38,713 nt of DNA from Geobacillus proteiniphilus (GTDB taxonomy: Bacteria > Bacillota > Bacilli > Bacillales > Anoxybacillaceae): positions 1-38,713 of the forward strand of contig NZ_MQMG01000038.1 of NCBI RefSeq assembly GCF_001908025.1, in the 5' to 3' direction. This document shows, piece by piece, positions 24,317 through 31,031 of this stretch. How positions within the stretch are numbered: the stretch's first letter is position 1; each line of letters begins with the position of its first letter. The position numbers were made by a program, and so were the translations under genes. The notes under the pieces were generated by a model that saw nothing but the letters and a program-made list of their open reading frames with translations, was not told the origin of the DNA and ran no database searches.

Positions 24317-25172
24317 ATTCGATAATAATCTTTCTATACTCTGATTTATCTCTTATTCTATTAATTTGAAAAACGTTATCTTTATCTCTTTCAAATACTT
24401 GGTCAAAATTCATGAAATCAATAATTTCTCTTGTAAAGTTTACTAACTTACCATGAATATCCTTCAATAAGTCAACTGTTTCATCGATATCAACTACTAT
24501 AGGCTGAATCCAATCTGTAGTAAAATATATTGAACCATCTGCGTTAAAAAACTCAGTTCCTATCAATCTACGTCTCTCTAAACCTAAAAATTGCAAATTT
24601 GCTCTGTGTTTTATGTTATTAGCTAAATTATCCCTCATATACTTGACTTGTGGATCAAATCGATAATCTTTTATCATGTCTAATAAATCATTCGCCTCTT
24701 TAGTCCCAACTTGCTCTAAAGATTGTTTTACATTAGGATAGGTACAATCCCTCAAAACACTTTCATACCAATCTGGGGAATAGGTCTTTCTTCTGTGAAG
24801 CTCGAAACCGAACCAAAGTACTTGATAAATATAATCTTCACAAGAGTTGTACCAAACAATAGAGTTTTTCAAATACTGTGATCTTAACCAAAGATGGGCT
24901 TTATAGGGATTGTTAAAAGCAAGAATGTTACTCTCGAAATACTTTTGATACGCATTAATTAAAGCAAATCTAGCACTTGCAATTAACTCATAAATCTCAT
25001 AAGTCTTGTCCATTGCAATTGAGTAACCTATATCATGAGCTGCCACCATATCACTTATTAACAGCCCTTCTGTAATATCATCAGGCAGTTCAAGACTGTC
25101 TACAAATTGATTATATTCATTCCTCCACTCATCCCACGAATATTCTTTATCCTTATAAACAAATTTGAGCAT
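24315..25172 (-). CDS. HEPN-like (Cthe_2314-type) protein, cargo gene
   Basis: 285 residues, mostly helical, visibly more AT-rich than its neighbours. Segments such as SIVWYNSCEDYIYQVLWFGF and DNLANNIKHRANLQFLGLER resemble the Cthe_2314 HEPN family. The basic NNIKHR motif is kept, but the Arg of the usual HEPN Rx4-6H motif is not in place: the nearest is R180, nine before H189. HEPN proteins are often RNases in toxin or anti-phage systems. Start ATG 25172 follows AAGGAG by eight bases. It has its own terminator and a possible TTGACG box upstream, so it looks like an independently expressed moron. Nuclease activity is unproven. Confidence 0.55.
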   Translation of the reverse strand: MLKFVYKDKEYSWDEWRNEYNQFVDSLELPDDITEGLLISDMVAAHDIGYSIAMDKTYEIYELIASARFALINAYQKYFESNILAFNNPYKAHLWLRSQYLKNSIVWYNSCEDYIYQVLWFGFELHRRKTYSPDWYESVLRDCTYPNVKQSLEQVGTKEANDLLDMIKDYRFDPQVKYMRDNLANNIKHRANLQFLGLERRRLIGTEFFNADGSIYFTTDWIQPIVVDIDETVDLLKDIHGKLVNFTREIIDFMNFDQVFERDKDNVFQINRIRDKSEYRKIIIE

Positions 25173-25272
25173 TATTACCACTCCTTCTGCCTACTTCATT
25201 CGACAGAATAAGAAAATTTCCTACATGAATACTTCGTCAAATTCCGACAAGGAATAGGTATTTGTACTCAGT

Positions 25273-25494
25273 ATGTTGAATAAATACACACAGGGAGAGA
25301 AATCGGGAATTAAGGAGTTGGTAAACTTGGCAAAGAACACTGGGGACGGTTATAGAAAGGGAGCAGTAAGAGACCGCTCCCAAGTATATAATCCCAAAAT
25401 CGATTCTTGGATTAAACGCGGTGAAGATGGACGTTTTATGGACGTTAAAACATCCGATAACAAACCATTTAAAGGCGTACGAAAAGAAAAATAA
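25273..25494 (+). CDS. small basic conserved phage protein (73 aa)
   Basis: 73 residues, plus strand, between minus-strand genes. The sequence GAVRDRSQVYNPKIDSWIKR and the C-terminus FKGVRKEK look like a conserved small protein seen in Bacillus phages; I know no function. The ATG at 25273 has no good ribosome binding site. A TTG at 25327 with AAGGAG nine bases upstream is a plausible alternative (about 55 residues). The gene is bracketed by a perfect 16-bp inverted repeat and faces away from the HEPN-like gene, so the two starts are divergent. Confidence 0.6.
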   Translation: MLNKYTQGEKSGIKELVNLAKNTGDGYRKGAVRDRSQVYNPKIDSWIKRGEDGRFMDVKTSDNKPFKGVRKEK

Positions 25495-25524
25495 CCATTA
25501 AGGTCACTTTCCCGATTTCTCTCC
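25294..25524. repeat. 16-bp inverted repeat flanking the 73-aa gene
   Basis: GGAGAGAAATCGGGAA at 25294-25309 recurs inverted at 25509-25524 (TTCCCGATTTCTCTCC), perfect over 16 bp with 199 bases between. The left copy lies in the 5' end of the gene and the right copy just after the stop codon. Confidence 0.85.
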
Positions 25525-25526
25525 TT

Positions 25527-25558
25527 GAAACAGAAACGCCACTCCGGTCAGAGTGGCG
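25527..25558 (-). terminator. hairpin terminator downstream of the 97-aa gene
   Basis: CGCCACTC / GAGTGGCG, a perfect 8-bp stem (25537-25544 with 25551-25558) with 6-base loop. On the minus strand it is followed by TTTCTGTTTC; on the plus strand no T-run follows. It probably ends the transcript carrying the 97-aa gene. Confidence 0.6.
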
Positions 25559-25686
25559 CTGCATAAAAAAGTGAAGGGAAATTTAAGCTTTATTCAACCC
25601 GCCCTATACTACCATCATATCACCTCCACGACCAAACAGTATGCCAAAAATCTGCCGTTTTTCTGCCACTATTATGTCAACTCCAA

Positions 25687-25980
25687 TCACCAATACTGAC
25701 TCCCTCGTTTCCTGTTTTTCGTAAATAGCCGCTTAGCCAGCTCGTGCATTTCGTCTTTCGGTTTGCTGCGAATAATGTTCGACACGTCCACTGTCGTGAG
25801 CTTCCGCTTCCCGATCCGGTATCCCTTTTTATTTAGCTCCTGCACCACTTTCGTGACGCTTTCCAGCTGCACATATAAATAGACCGCTTCCTCTTCCATC
25901 GTGGCGGGCGTGTAGTTTTCGATCTTCCGAATGTATTCTTGCAAGTATTCGATTTGCTTTTTAGCTTCCTCGACTAACAC
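25687..25980 (-). CDS. hypothetical phage protein (97 aa)
   Basis: 97 residues, helical. The N-terminal half is amphipathic (VEEAKKQIEYLQEYIRKIEN) and the C-terminal half has KGYRIGKRKLTTVDVSNIIR and KDEMHELAKRLFTKNRKR, a basic segment that may bind DNA. The start is GTG 25980 after a G-rich ribosome binding site. It lies between the recombinase and the cargo locus. Family not recognised. Confidence 0.65.
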   Translation of the reverse strand: MLVEEAKKQIEYLQEYIRKIENYTPATMEEEAVYLYVQLESVTKVVQELNKKGYRIGKRKLTTVDVSNIIRSKPKDEMHELAKRLFTKNRKRGSQYW

Positions 25981-26126
25981 TTGCTCTCCCCCCCCAATGA
26001 GTTCACTTCAATTTACAGACTGATGCACTCGCCGAATGGCTCAACCCCTTGATAGTTCTAGCCTCAAGACCTTTTCTTTTATGAGTGCACCACACGCTTT
26101 TTTATGATGTACTACAGGGTAAAAAA

Positions 26127-26669
26127 TTAAATTTTATACTTCAGCATCGCCTTATCCATCGCATCTTGGTTGACGCCAATGTACTTCAGCGTAATGTGAG
26201 GGCTGGAATGATTAAAAAGCTCCTGCAGCATGGCCACGTCTTTCGTTTGCTGGTAAAAATGGTAGCCAAACGTTTTTCGGAGTGTATGCGTTCCCACCTC
26301 ATCCAGTGACACGTATTCAGCCGCCTCCCGCAAAATGCGATAGGCCGTCGAACGATCAATGGGCCGGTTGCCGCCCTGCCGACTTCGAAAGGCATATTCG
26401 CCATCCTTGAGCGTTTTGGCGTATTCAATCAGCTCCTTTCGAATGGACGGCGGGATCCGGATCCGCTTCTCCTTTCTCGTCTTCTTTTCCCGCAGTTTCA
26501 AATGCGTCTGCAGCAAATCTTCCTTCTTCAATTGCAATAGGTCTGATATTCTCAGTCCTGTGTTGATACCGAGGACAAATAGGATGTAGTTGCGTTTGTT
26601 TCGCTGCAGCAAATATTTCTTCATGGCTGCAATCTTCTCCGGATCGCGAATCGGCTGTACAAAGTTCAC
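26127..26669 (-). CDS. minimal tyrosine recombinase
   Basis: 180 residues with only the catalytic domain: R40 in NTGLRISDLL, K63 (beta-hairpin Lys), H128 and R131 in GTHTLRKTFG, H154 in ELFNHSSPHI and Y163 in LKYIGV. The complete R-K-H-R-H-Y set suggests an active enzyme. The N-terminal core-binding domain of ordinary integrases is missing. Relatives sit next to arpU in many Bacillus and Enterococcus prophages, away from the attachment site, so I do not call it the integrase. A late-stage role such as concatemer resolution is inference. It overlaps ArpU by four bases. Confidence 0.85.
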   Translation of the reverse strand: MNFVQPIRDPEKIAAMKKYLLQRNKRNYILFVLGINTGLRISDLLQLKKEDLLQTHLKLREKKTRKEKRIRIPPSIRKELIEYAKTLKDGEYAFRSRQGGNRPIDRSTAYRILREAAEYVSLDEVGTHTLRKTFGYHFYQQTKDVAMLQELFNHSSPHITLKYIGVNQDAMDKAMLKYKI

Positions 26670-27118
26670 GATAGAGTCACCTCGCTTTTTTCCTCGCGAT
26701 ACACTTCGATTTTTAAAGCAAAGGCGAGCTTGTAAAATGCTCTCGATTTCAGCCGGTAATACTTCCGTTCACTCATGCCAAGCTCAGGATACACTTCATA
26801 GTCGTAGACATCCTCCCATGACATATATCGTCGGACAATAATGGCACGCTCCCATTTGCTTAGACGATTCACCGCACTTGTAATCCGCCGGATGTACTCG
26901 TCTCGCTCCCGCTCATAATCGACGTTACGGATTGCGATGCTTTCTGTTGAGGAGCGAAACTGATTGGACGGTGCCGGAACAAGCGAATAACACTGCGTGA
27001 CTCTCGGCATTTCATCTAGACGAAGCGTCAGCAAGTAGACGCGGTATTTCTCCAATGCCGCCTCCACCGCCCTTTTAGTAGCCGCGCGATCAATCTCTGG
27101 CAACATGAACTCTCTCAA
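26666..27118 (-). CDS. ArpU-family late transcription regulator
   Basis: 150 residues. The middle, NRLSKWERAIIVRRYMSWED, and C-terminal GMSERKYYRLKSRAFYKLAF form a sigma-factor-like region 4 HTH, as in ArpU. Family members switch on packaging and lysis genes late in infection. The position before the late operon fits. It is coupled to the recombinase gene. Confidence 0.9.
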   Translation of the reverse strand: MREFMLPEIDRAATKRAVEAALEKYRVYLLTLRLDEMPRVTQCYSLVPAPSNQFRSSTESIAIRNVDYERERDEYIRRITSAVNRLSKWERAIIVRRYMSWEDVYDYEVYPELGMSERKYYRLKSRAFYKLAFALKIEVYREEKSEVTLS

Positions 27119-27129
27119 CGTTCTCCCTC

Positions 27130-27318
27130 CTATCGCTGGCGGAATGCGCCGCCTTTGCCGCGCCGATACACCGGACGACAGACGCCCATCAGCTCCTTAA
27201 TCTCCCGCTCCGTTAGCCGTTCCTTGTTCCTCTTCCGTTCTTTTCGGTTCCGCTCCGGATGATAGGTCATGTTATTGGCCTTGATCCATTTTCGCATTTG
27301 GTCTTGGATGGTGCGCAT
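27130..27318 (-). CDS. small very basic phage protein (62 aa)
   Basis: 62 residues, about one third Arg/Lys, with YHPERNRKERKRNKERLTER and VCRPVYRRGKGGAFRQR. Short basic proteins of this kind precede arpU in Geobacillus/Bacillus prophages; they may bind nucleic acid. It ends 12 bases before ArpU. Family not recognised. Confidence 0.6.
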   Translation of the reverse strand: MRTIQDQMRKWIKANNMTYHPERNRKERKRNKERLTEREIKELMGVCRPVYRRGKGGAFRQR

Positions 27319-27340
27319 CTGTTTTCCCTCCCTTTGATTG

Positions 27341-27396
27341 CAAAAGAAAAGAGGACACCAATCATACAGGGATCTCCCTGCATCATCAGTGTCCTC
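27341..27396 (-). terminator. double-stem terminator after the antirepressor gene
   Basis: Outer stem GAGGACAC / GTGTCCTC (27351-27358 with 27389-27396) encloses an inner CAGGGA-TC-TCCCTG hairpin (27367-27380), with partial pairing between. Minus-strand transcription then meets TTTTCTTTTGC. It separates the early/antirepressor region from the ArpU unit. Confidence 0.75.
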
Positions 27397-27433
27397 ACGC
27401 TCTCGGTCTTGGACATATTTGGTTTTGATTCCA

Positions 27434-28174
27434 TTATATCAAAACAGCTGCCTTTTGTAGCAAGATTCGGAACGTTTCTCGTCCCTTCGGCGTCACAAGC
27501 GTTTGAACATCAGCTCGTCCATTTCGTTCCCATTCCTTCAATTCAAAGAGAGACGGCACGTATTGAGCATACGGCTTCAACTTTCCTTTTTGGTCTCGAT
27601 ATATATACTTTTTCTCCAGCAGCCAATCGATAAAGGCTTTTGGTTTGATTTTCAGTTCCTTGGCCGTATCTCGGAAGTTTGTCAACAACCGCCGATCAAC
27701 AAGTGCATCAAAGTAGTCAGCTTTCGGTTGCATCGCCGCGATCTGTTCGTTTTGTTTTCGGACCGTTTCCAACGTGGCACGGAATAACAGTTTCGTCTGT
27801 TCGTCCGCGTGTTTTAGATAGGTTTCGACGAATAAGTCGTCATTCGCTACGTAGCCGCCGGTTTTTCTGATTGTCGGAATGACTTCGTGTGTGATCCATC
27901 GCTTAAACTGTTTAGCCTCTGATTTGCGACTTCCTAAAATGAGCGTGTATAAACCAGGCTCATTCACAATGAATGTTTCTTGTTTTCTTCCCAGCGAATC
28001 GGTGACCGGAATTAAACTCCGCTCATCTTCATCGAGTCTTTGGACTGCTTTTCTTGCATCAGCAATATCTAGAATTTCACAAACATCTTTTGCCACAAAC
28101 CAAACTTCATCATCCTTTATAATTGTTCGTACTTGACTGCCGCTGTAAGTAAACACCTTTTGTAATTGATTCAT
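27434..28174 (-). CDS. phage antirepressor (BRO-N + KilAC type)
   Basis: About 246 residues. The BRO-N domain is in the first half (VWFVAKDVCEILDIADARKA, VNEPGLYTLILGSRKSEAKQ, FKRWITHEVIPTIRKTGGYV). The C-terminal KilAC/ANT domain has FDALVDRRLLTNFRDTAKEL and AFIDWLLEKKYIYRDQKGKL. Such proteins bind and inactivate a CI-type repressor or regulate early genes. The ATG at 28174 follows GGGAGGG by eight bases. It is a single-gene unit, framed by two terminator structures. Confidence 0.92.
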   Translation of the reverse strand: MNQLQKVFTYSGSQVRTIIKDDEVWFVAKDVCEILDIADARKAVQRLDEDERSLIPVTDSLGRKQETFIVNEPGLYTLILGSRKSEAKQFKRWITHEVIPTIRKTGGYVANDDLFVETYLKHADEQTKLLFRATLETVRKQNEQIAAMQPKADYFDALVDRRLLTNFRDTAKELKIKPKAFIDWLLEKKYIYRDQKGKLKPYAQYVPSLFELKEWERNGRADVQTLVTPKGRETFRILLQKAAVLI

Positions 28175-28200
28175 CGAAAATTCCCTCCCCATAAACTAGA

Positions 28201-28225
28201 CCACTATCGGTTCAAGCTATAGTGG
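28201..28225. promoter_or_regulatory. inverted repeat upstream of the antirepressor
   Basis: CCACTAT (28201-28207) and ATAGTGG (28219-28225), perfect 7-bp arms 11 bases apart, 27 bases before the antirepressor start. It could be an operator or a leader hairpin. No convincing promoter boxes can be placed around it. Confidence 0.4.
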
Positions 28226-28237
28226 ATTCGTCTTTCT

Positions 28238-28267
28238 CAAAAATGGGGTAAAATTTACTTACCCCAT
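28238..28267 (-). terminator. intrinsic terminator at the end of the early operon
   Basis: A perfect 9-bp stem ATGGGGTAA / TTACCCCAT (28243-28251 with 28259-28267), 7-base loop, then TTTTTG on the minus strand. It closes the long early operon that starts at 35.2 kb. Confidence 0.8.
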
Positions 28268-28306
28268 AATCTATTTATCTCTATCGCATCATCTTCGGAA
28301 TATACA

Positions 28307-28648
28307 TTAAGCTGGTTCGATATATACAACAATAGCTTTTTTCCATTCAAGTTGATCAATCCGTTTTCTAGCTTGTTGATTTACCCAGTCATTTTGTTCA
28401 TCTGATAAAGGAAAATCGCTAAAATGCTGACTAGCAATTTCTTCAGCTATATGGTCAAATAACCCGTCTTGATTATCAACTCGAAACCAAACTGTATCAT
28501 CTACGATAGTGTATTCATCGAGTATAATCCTTTTTGGCTGTCCCAATGTGTAGTAATGATCAGAACTTTCCTCTGGATACATAAAAATGAGTTCTCGGTC
28601 AGGGTGATCTTGCAATAGCTGAAGTAACTCTTTTGTTTTGTTGCTCAT
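28307..28648 (-). CDS. hypothetical early phage protein (113 aa)
   Basis: 113 residues, acidic. ELLQLLQDHPDRELIFMYPE is followed by a beta-rich stretch (RIILDEYTIVDDTVWFRVDN) and a helical tail ending AIVVYIEPA. This mixed layout is seen in small proteins of unknown function in Bacillus prophages. The ATG at 28648 follows AAGGAG by eight bases. Last gene of the early operon. Confidence 0.65.
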   Translation of the reverse strand: MSNKTKELLQLLQDHPDRELIFMYPEESSDHYYTLGQPKRIILDEYTIVDDTVWFRVDNQDGLFDHIAEEIASQHFSDFPLSDEQNDWVNQQARKRIDQLEWKKAIVVYIEPA

Positions 28649-28684
28649 TAAATTCACTCCTTCGCAGTTTGTGTCGAATGCGTA

Positions 28685-28918
28685 TTAAAACGGCAAATCA
28701 TCCTCATACGGCCATTTACTGCATGCACCCCAGCTTTGTGGATCGTTGCGCCAGCGCTCAGCTTCGATTTCTCGACATTTTTTATACAGAAAGTCAATAA
28801 ACTCGCGCAACGTTTGGCTTTCAGGCTGTCCAAAGACACTTTCTCCACAGCTGATGTAGACTTGCAACTCTAACGCATCATCTTCTGAGATTGGCGGTAA
28901 TGTAATTTGCAACATCAT
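28685..28918 (-). CDS. hypothetical early phage protein (77 aa)
   Basis: About 77 residues, acidic, starting at one of consecutive ATGs that overlap the previous stop (TGATG). The C-terminal IDFLYKKCREIEAERWRNDP and SWGACSKWPYEDDLPF have several Trp/Cys. Family not recognised. A reading in a shifted frame (28654-28848) lacks a ribosome binding site and is ignored. Confidence 0.55.
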   Translation of the reverse strand: MMLQITLPPISEDDALELQVYISCGESVFGQPESQTLREFIDFLYKKCREIEAERWRNDPQSWGACSKWPYEDDLPF

Positions 28919-29133
28919 CACCCCAGAAACTCGAAAATATTTGTTTTCCCTACTGGAACGACAAGTAATTGCTGTTTCCGTTGTATGTGCAATTCTCCAG
29001 TCGATACTTCTTGCAACGCCTTATCACTTCCACAAACAGGACATTGCACAAGGTGCTGTTCCTCGAAGTCTTGCGACACTGCGAAAAGCACCTCACAGCT
29101 TTCACATTCATACACATGAACGGCAATTTTCAC
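28918..29133 (-). CDS. small zinc-ribbon protein (71 aa)
   Basis: 71 residues from the GTG at 29133, one base after the upstream stop. A zinc ribbon is formed by CESC and CPVCGS, about 25 residues apart, with QRKQQLLVVPVGKTNIFEFL after it. Small zinc-ribbon proteins are common in phage early operons. The ligand spacing is clear; the role is not. Confidence 0.6.
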   Translation of the reverse strand: MKIAVHVYECESCEVLFAVSQDFEEQHLVQCPVCGSDKALQEVSTGELHIQRKQQLLVVPVGKTNIFEFLG

Positions 29134-29134
29134 T

Positions 29135-29341
29135 TCAAAACAACTCACTTTCCTCGAATTTGATTCGCGCCGTTTTTCCCTTCGCTGTTTCGATAATCGT
29201 ATATCCATGCTCAACTGCTTCTGCTACTTTCGCCTTCCCTTGCACCCCATCAACGACAATCACAATCACTTTGCCAGGTACAACGGGATGTGAAACCGTC
29301 ATGTTATCTATATCAATCTGCAATTCTTGTGCTCTTCTCAC
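29135..29341 (-). CDS. hypothetical early phage protein (68 aa)
   Basis: 68 residues with a small beta-alpha-beta pattern: VVPGKVIVIVVDGVQGKAKV, AEAVEHGYTIIETAKGKTAR, IKFEESELF. The start is GTG 29341 with GGAGGGATCC upstream. No family recognised. Translationally close to the zinc-ribbon gene. Confidence 0.6.
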   Translation of the reverse strand: MRRAQELQIDIDNMTVSHPVVPGKVIVIVVDGVQGKAKVAEAVEHGYTIIETAKGKTARIKFEESELF

Positions 29342-29354
29342 TTGGATCCCTCCG

Positions 29355-29404
29355 CTGTGGTATAATGATATTAAGGTGGTCGGGAGGGATCCCGGCTTTT
29401 TTTA
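29355..29404 (+). ncRNA. possible very short plus-strand transcript (promoter followed by terminator)
   Basis: Plus strand: TGGTATAAT, an extended -10 (TATAAT at 29361-29366), is followed after about 15 bases by CGGGA GGGA TCCCG and then seven T residues. No -35 box fits well. No plus-strand gene lies here, so the product would be an RNA of roughly 30 bases, antisense to the leader of the minus-strand gene at 29341. The T-run adjoins the stop of the 45-aa gene. The promoter may be a chance match. Confidence 0.3.
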
Positions 29405-29406
29405 TT

Positions 29407-29544
29407 TCATCCAATTACCCTCCATCCACGCCGAATTCGGCTTATCAATTCATGCTTGCGTAACGGCTCATATACATAAACGGCATCGCGATGTTCCCTG
29501 CGATATAACAAATACCACCTAGCTTTCCGCTTCCGATGTTTCAT
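29407..29544 (-). CDS. small basic protein (45 aa)
   Basis: A 45-residue ORF with the sequence MKHRKRKARWYLLYRREHRD then AVYVYEPLRKHELISRIRRG. The ATG follows the MazG-like stop by zero bases (TAAATG), typical of coupled translation; the ribosome binding site itself is weak. Very basic, possibly nucleic-acid binding. Family not recognised. Confidence 0.5.
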   Translation of the reverse strand: MKHRKRKARWYLLYRREHRDAVYVYEPLRKHELISRIRRGWRVIG

Positions 29545-29823
29545 TTAACGTTCACTCTCTCGCATAGCAGAATTTAACTTTTCCAATGTCATTAATTGCG
29601 CATATTTAAACTTCAATACTTCGCAATAGACGATGGCATCCATCATTTCCTGCTGCAAGTGTTCCAGCCATTCAATGAATGTGTAATGTGACGGGACGAC
29701 AGTCGTTCCATATTTCTGAATCCCTTTTTCAGTCTGTGTCTCGAGCAGCTTTTGCACATTACGGAGGATTTGGTTTTTGTTGAGCTCATCCAGCCAGTGC
29801 TGAGCATCCACTGTAGTCACCAC
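29545..29823 (-). CDS. MazG-like helical protein
   Basis: 92 residues. TQTEKGIQKYGTTV and YTFIEWLEHLQQEMMDAIVY match the 'KG..KYG ... W..H..EE..DA..Y' layout of small phage MazG/all-alpha NTP pyrophosphohydrolase-like proteins. The EExxD-type metal site is partial (QQEMMD), so activity is uncertain. Start is one of two GTGs behind AGAGG. It sits directly downstream of the dUTPase, suggesting nucleotide-pool work. Confidence 0.6.
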   Translation of the reverse strand: MVTTVDAQHWLDELNKNQILRNVQKLLETQTEKGIQKYGTTVVPSHYTFIEWLEHLQQEMMDAIVYCEVLKFKYAQLMTLEKLNSAMRESER

Positions 29824-29826
29824 CTC

Positions 29827-30384
29827 TCAATATCCGCATTCCTGGCGGTGATGGTTGATTGCGTTTTTACGGAGATATTCAGCCTCAATTTGATCAAATG
29901 TGAAACCAAGCTGTTTTCCTAATCCAAATAACTTTTCAAGCAGGTCAATGTACAAAATATCTGTATCCACAAGCATTCCCATTGAGTGGCGATCTAACAG
30001 TTCTGCCGCTATTGCATTGAGTTCAATAAATGTGTATATAATGTCTGAGTCTGTATTTGGCATAACAAACGTAAGATCATCATTGCCTGTATCGATACCG
30101 ATCGATAATGCAAAGTGAAGGCAGTCCACGTACTCCTCAAGCAGTGGGTTATACCATTCTTGATCCTCAGGCATCATCACCGCTGGATTGCGGAGTGATG
30201 CAGTTCTTGGTCGAGGATCTCCCTTCCAATACTTGAACATCTGCCACTCGTTCGCCAGCTCGCCAAGTTCCACTTGCAGAGCTAAAACCTTGTTTGGCAA
30301 CAAATCCTGCCCGCTAAGTCCTTTCTCTTTCACAATGCGTTCGTCTAACTCCCTCTGCAGCTTGAATAGTCTTTTCAGTTTCAT
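29827..30384 (-). CDS. dUTP diphosphatase, dimeric all-alpha type
   Basis: 185 residues. VLALQVELGELANEWQMFKY and PLLEEYVDCLHFALSIGIDT carry the two E-rich metal motifs (ExxE and ExxD) of the dUTPase_2 family. It hydrolyses dUTP to dUMP, keeping uracil out of phage DNA and supplying dTMP synthesis. The ATG overlaps the upstream stop by four bases. Confidence 0.88.
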   Translation of the reverse strand: MKLKRLFKLQRELDERIVKEKGLSGQDLLPNKVLALQVELGELANEWQMFKYWKGDPRPRTASLRNPAVMMPEDQEWYNPLLEEYVDCLHFALSIGIDTGNDDLTFVMPNTDSDIIYTFIELNAIAAELLDRHSMGMLVDTDILYIDLLEKLFGLGKQLGFTFDQIEAEYLRKNAINHHRQECGY

Positions 30385-30542
30385 CGCCGTGTCCCCCTTG
30401 ATCTCGGCCAGCGCCAGTCAATGATTCGGCGGTTGTCGTCATCGTAGTATTTACGCGGACGGTTTCGGTATGCTTCCAGTTCTTCCGGCGTGAGATAGCT
30501 GATTTTCACTGGTCCATGCAGTGATTGACGTTGTTTTTTCAT
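30381..30542 (-). CDS. small basic protein (53 aa)
   Basis: A 53-residue ORF: MKKQRQSLHGPVKISYLTPE then ELEAYRNRPRKYYDDDNRRI and IDWRWPRSRGTRR. GGGGGAAGAG precedes the ATG. Its stop is coupled to dUTPase (ATGA). It overlaps the 3' end of the next upstream ORF in another frame. Unknown family. Confidence 0.55.
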   Translation of the reverse strand: MKKQRQSLHGPVKISYLTPEELEAYRNRPRKYYDDDNRRIIDWRWPRSRGTRR

Positions 30543-30663
30543 GGTCTCTTCCCCCTAATCGTTGTTTCATTTCTTGCCACGCCCGATGCTTATATATTTC
30601 CGGGCACTCTTCAAAGCGAATGATGGTCACCAGTTGCTGTACGGTCGCCTTGGACCAATCCAT
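30451..30663 (-). CDS. small early protein (about 70 aa)
   Basis: Starts MDWSKATVQQLVTIIRFEEC then PEIYKHRAWQEMKQRLGG. This N-terminal half looks like a conserved small protein of Bacillaceae phages. The C-terminal half lies over the 53-aa gene and has low-complexity composition, so the two genes overlap by about 90 bases. AGAGGTG lies upstream. The overlap lowers confidence. Confidence 0.45.
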   Translation of the reverse strand: MDWSKATVQQLVTIIRFEECPEIYKHRAWQEMKQRLGGRDHEKTTSITAWTSENQLSHAGRTGSIPKPSA

Positions 30664-30799
30664 GTGATTGATCACCTCTCACCCGTTCGTATTCACGTTG
30701 AATCTCTTCTGTGGTCAGTTTTGAGAGCGCCCGGCCATCGCTAGCAGAAAAGATGCCTTTCCGGCGCAAGTGCTGAATGAGTGCGTATTTCAGCAACAT
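30611..30799 (-). CDS. FbpA-like small protein
   Basis: 62 residues. The pattern LIQHLRRKGIFSASDGRALS and KLTTEEIQREYERV matches the Fur-regulated basic protein A domain ('LI..LL..GIY..DGR.L..LTL.ELE.EY') that phages carry frequently. GGGAGGGG precedes the ATG, which overlaps the upstream stop. It also overlaps the next gene. Role in phages unknown. Confidence 0.6.
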   Translation of the reverse strand: MLLKYALIQHLRRKGIFSASDGRALSKLTTEEIQREYERVRGDQSHGLVQGDRTATGDHHSL

Positions 30800-31026
30800 C
30801 AAACCGATCCCCTCCCACTCGTTTGGAGCTTTGTAAATAGCGCATCCAGGCGTGAAACAGGGTAGTCTTTGTCATTGATTTGCACCGTCAGCAAACTCGT
30901 TCTTGTCACGCCGCACCGCGCGAGAATGTCGAGAAAATCCGCCTCCGAACATACGCTGGCCGTCAATCCGATCACTGCTCCAACCCCATTCCGGTACTCT
31001 AAACGGATCCATAACGGGTAGCCCAT
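30799..31026 (-). CDS. hypothetical early protein (75 aa)
   Basis: About 75 residues from the ATG at 31026 (MGYPLWIRLEYRNGVGAVIG), which follows GGGTGATA. EADFLDILARCGVTRTSLLT and SRLDALFTKL suggest a small alpha/beta fold. It lies between the replication gene and the FbpA-like gene with overlaps at both ends. Not recognised. Confidence 0.55.
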   Translation of the reverse strand: MGYPLWIRLEYRNGVGAVIGLTASVCSEADFLDILARCGVTRTSLLTVQINDKDYPVSRLDALFTKLQTSGRGSV

Positions 31027-31031
31027 AAGTA

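Noticed and set aside
26127-26669. Calling the tyrosine recombinase the phage integrase
   Set aside because: It lacks the N-terminal binding domain and sits in the ArpU unit inside the prophage rather than beside the repressor or an att site.
28654-28848. 64-codon minus-strand frame overlapping the 77-aa gene
   Set aside because: No ribosome binding site; the competing frame has coupled start and phage-like composition.
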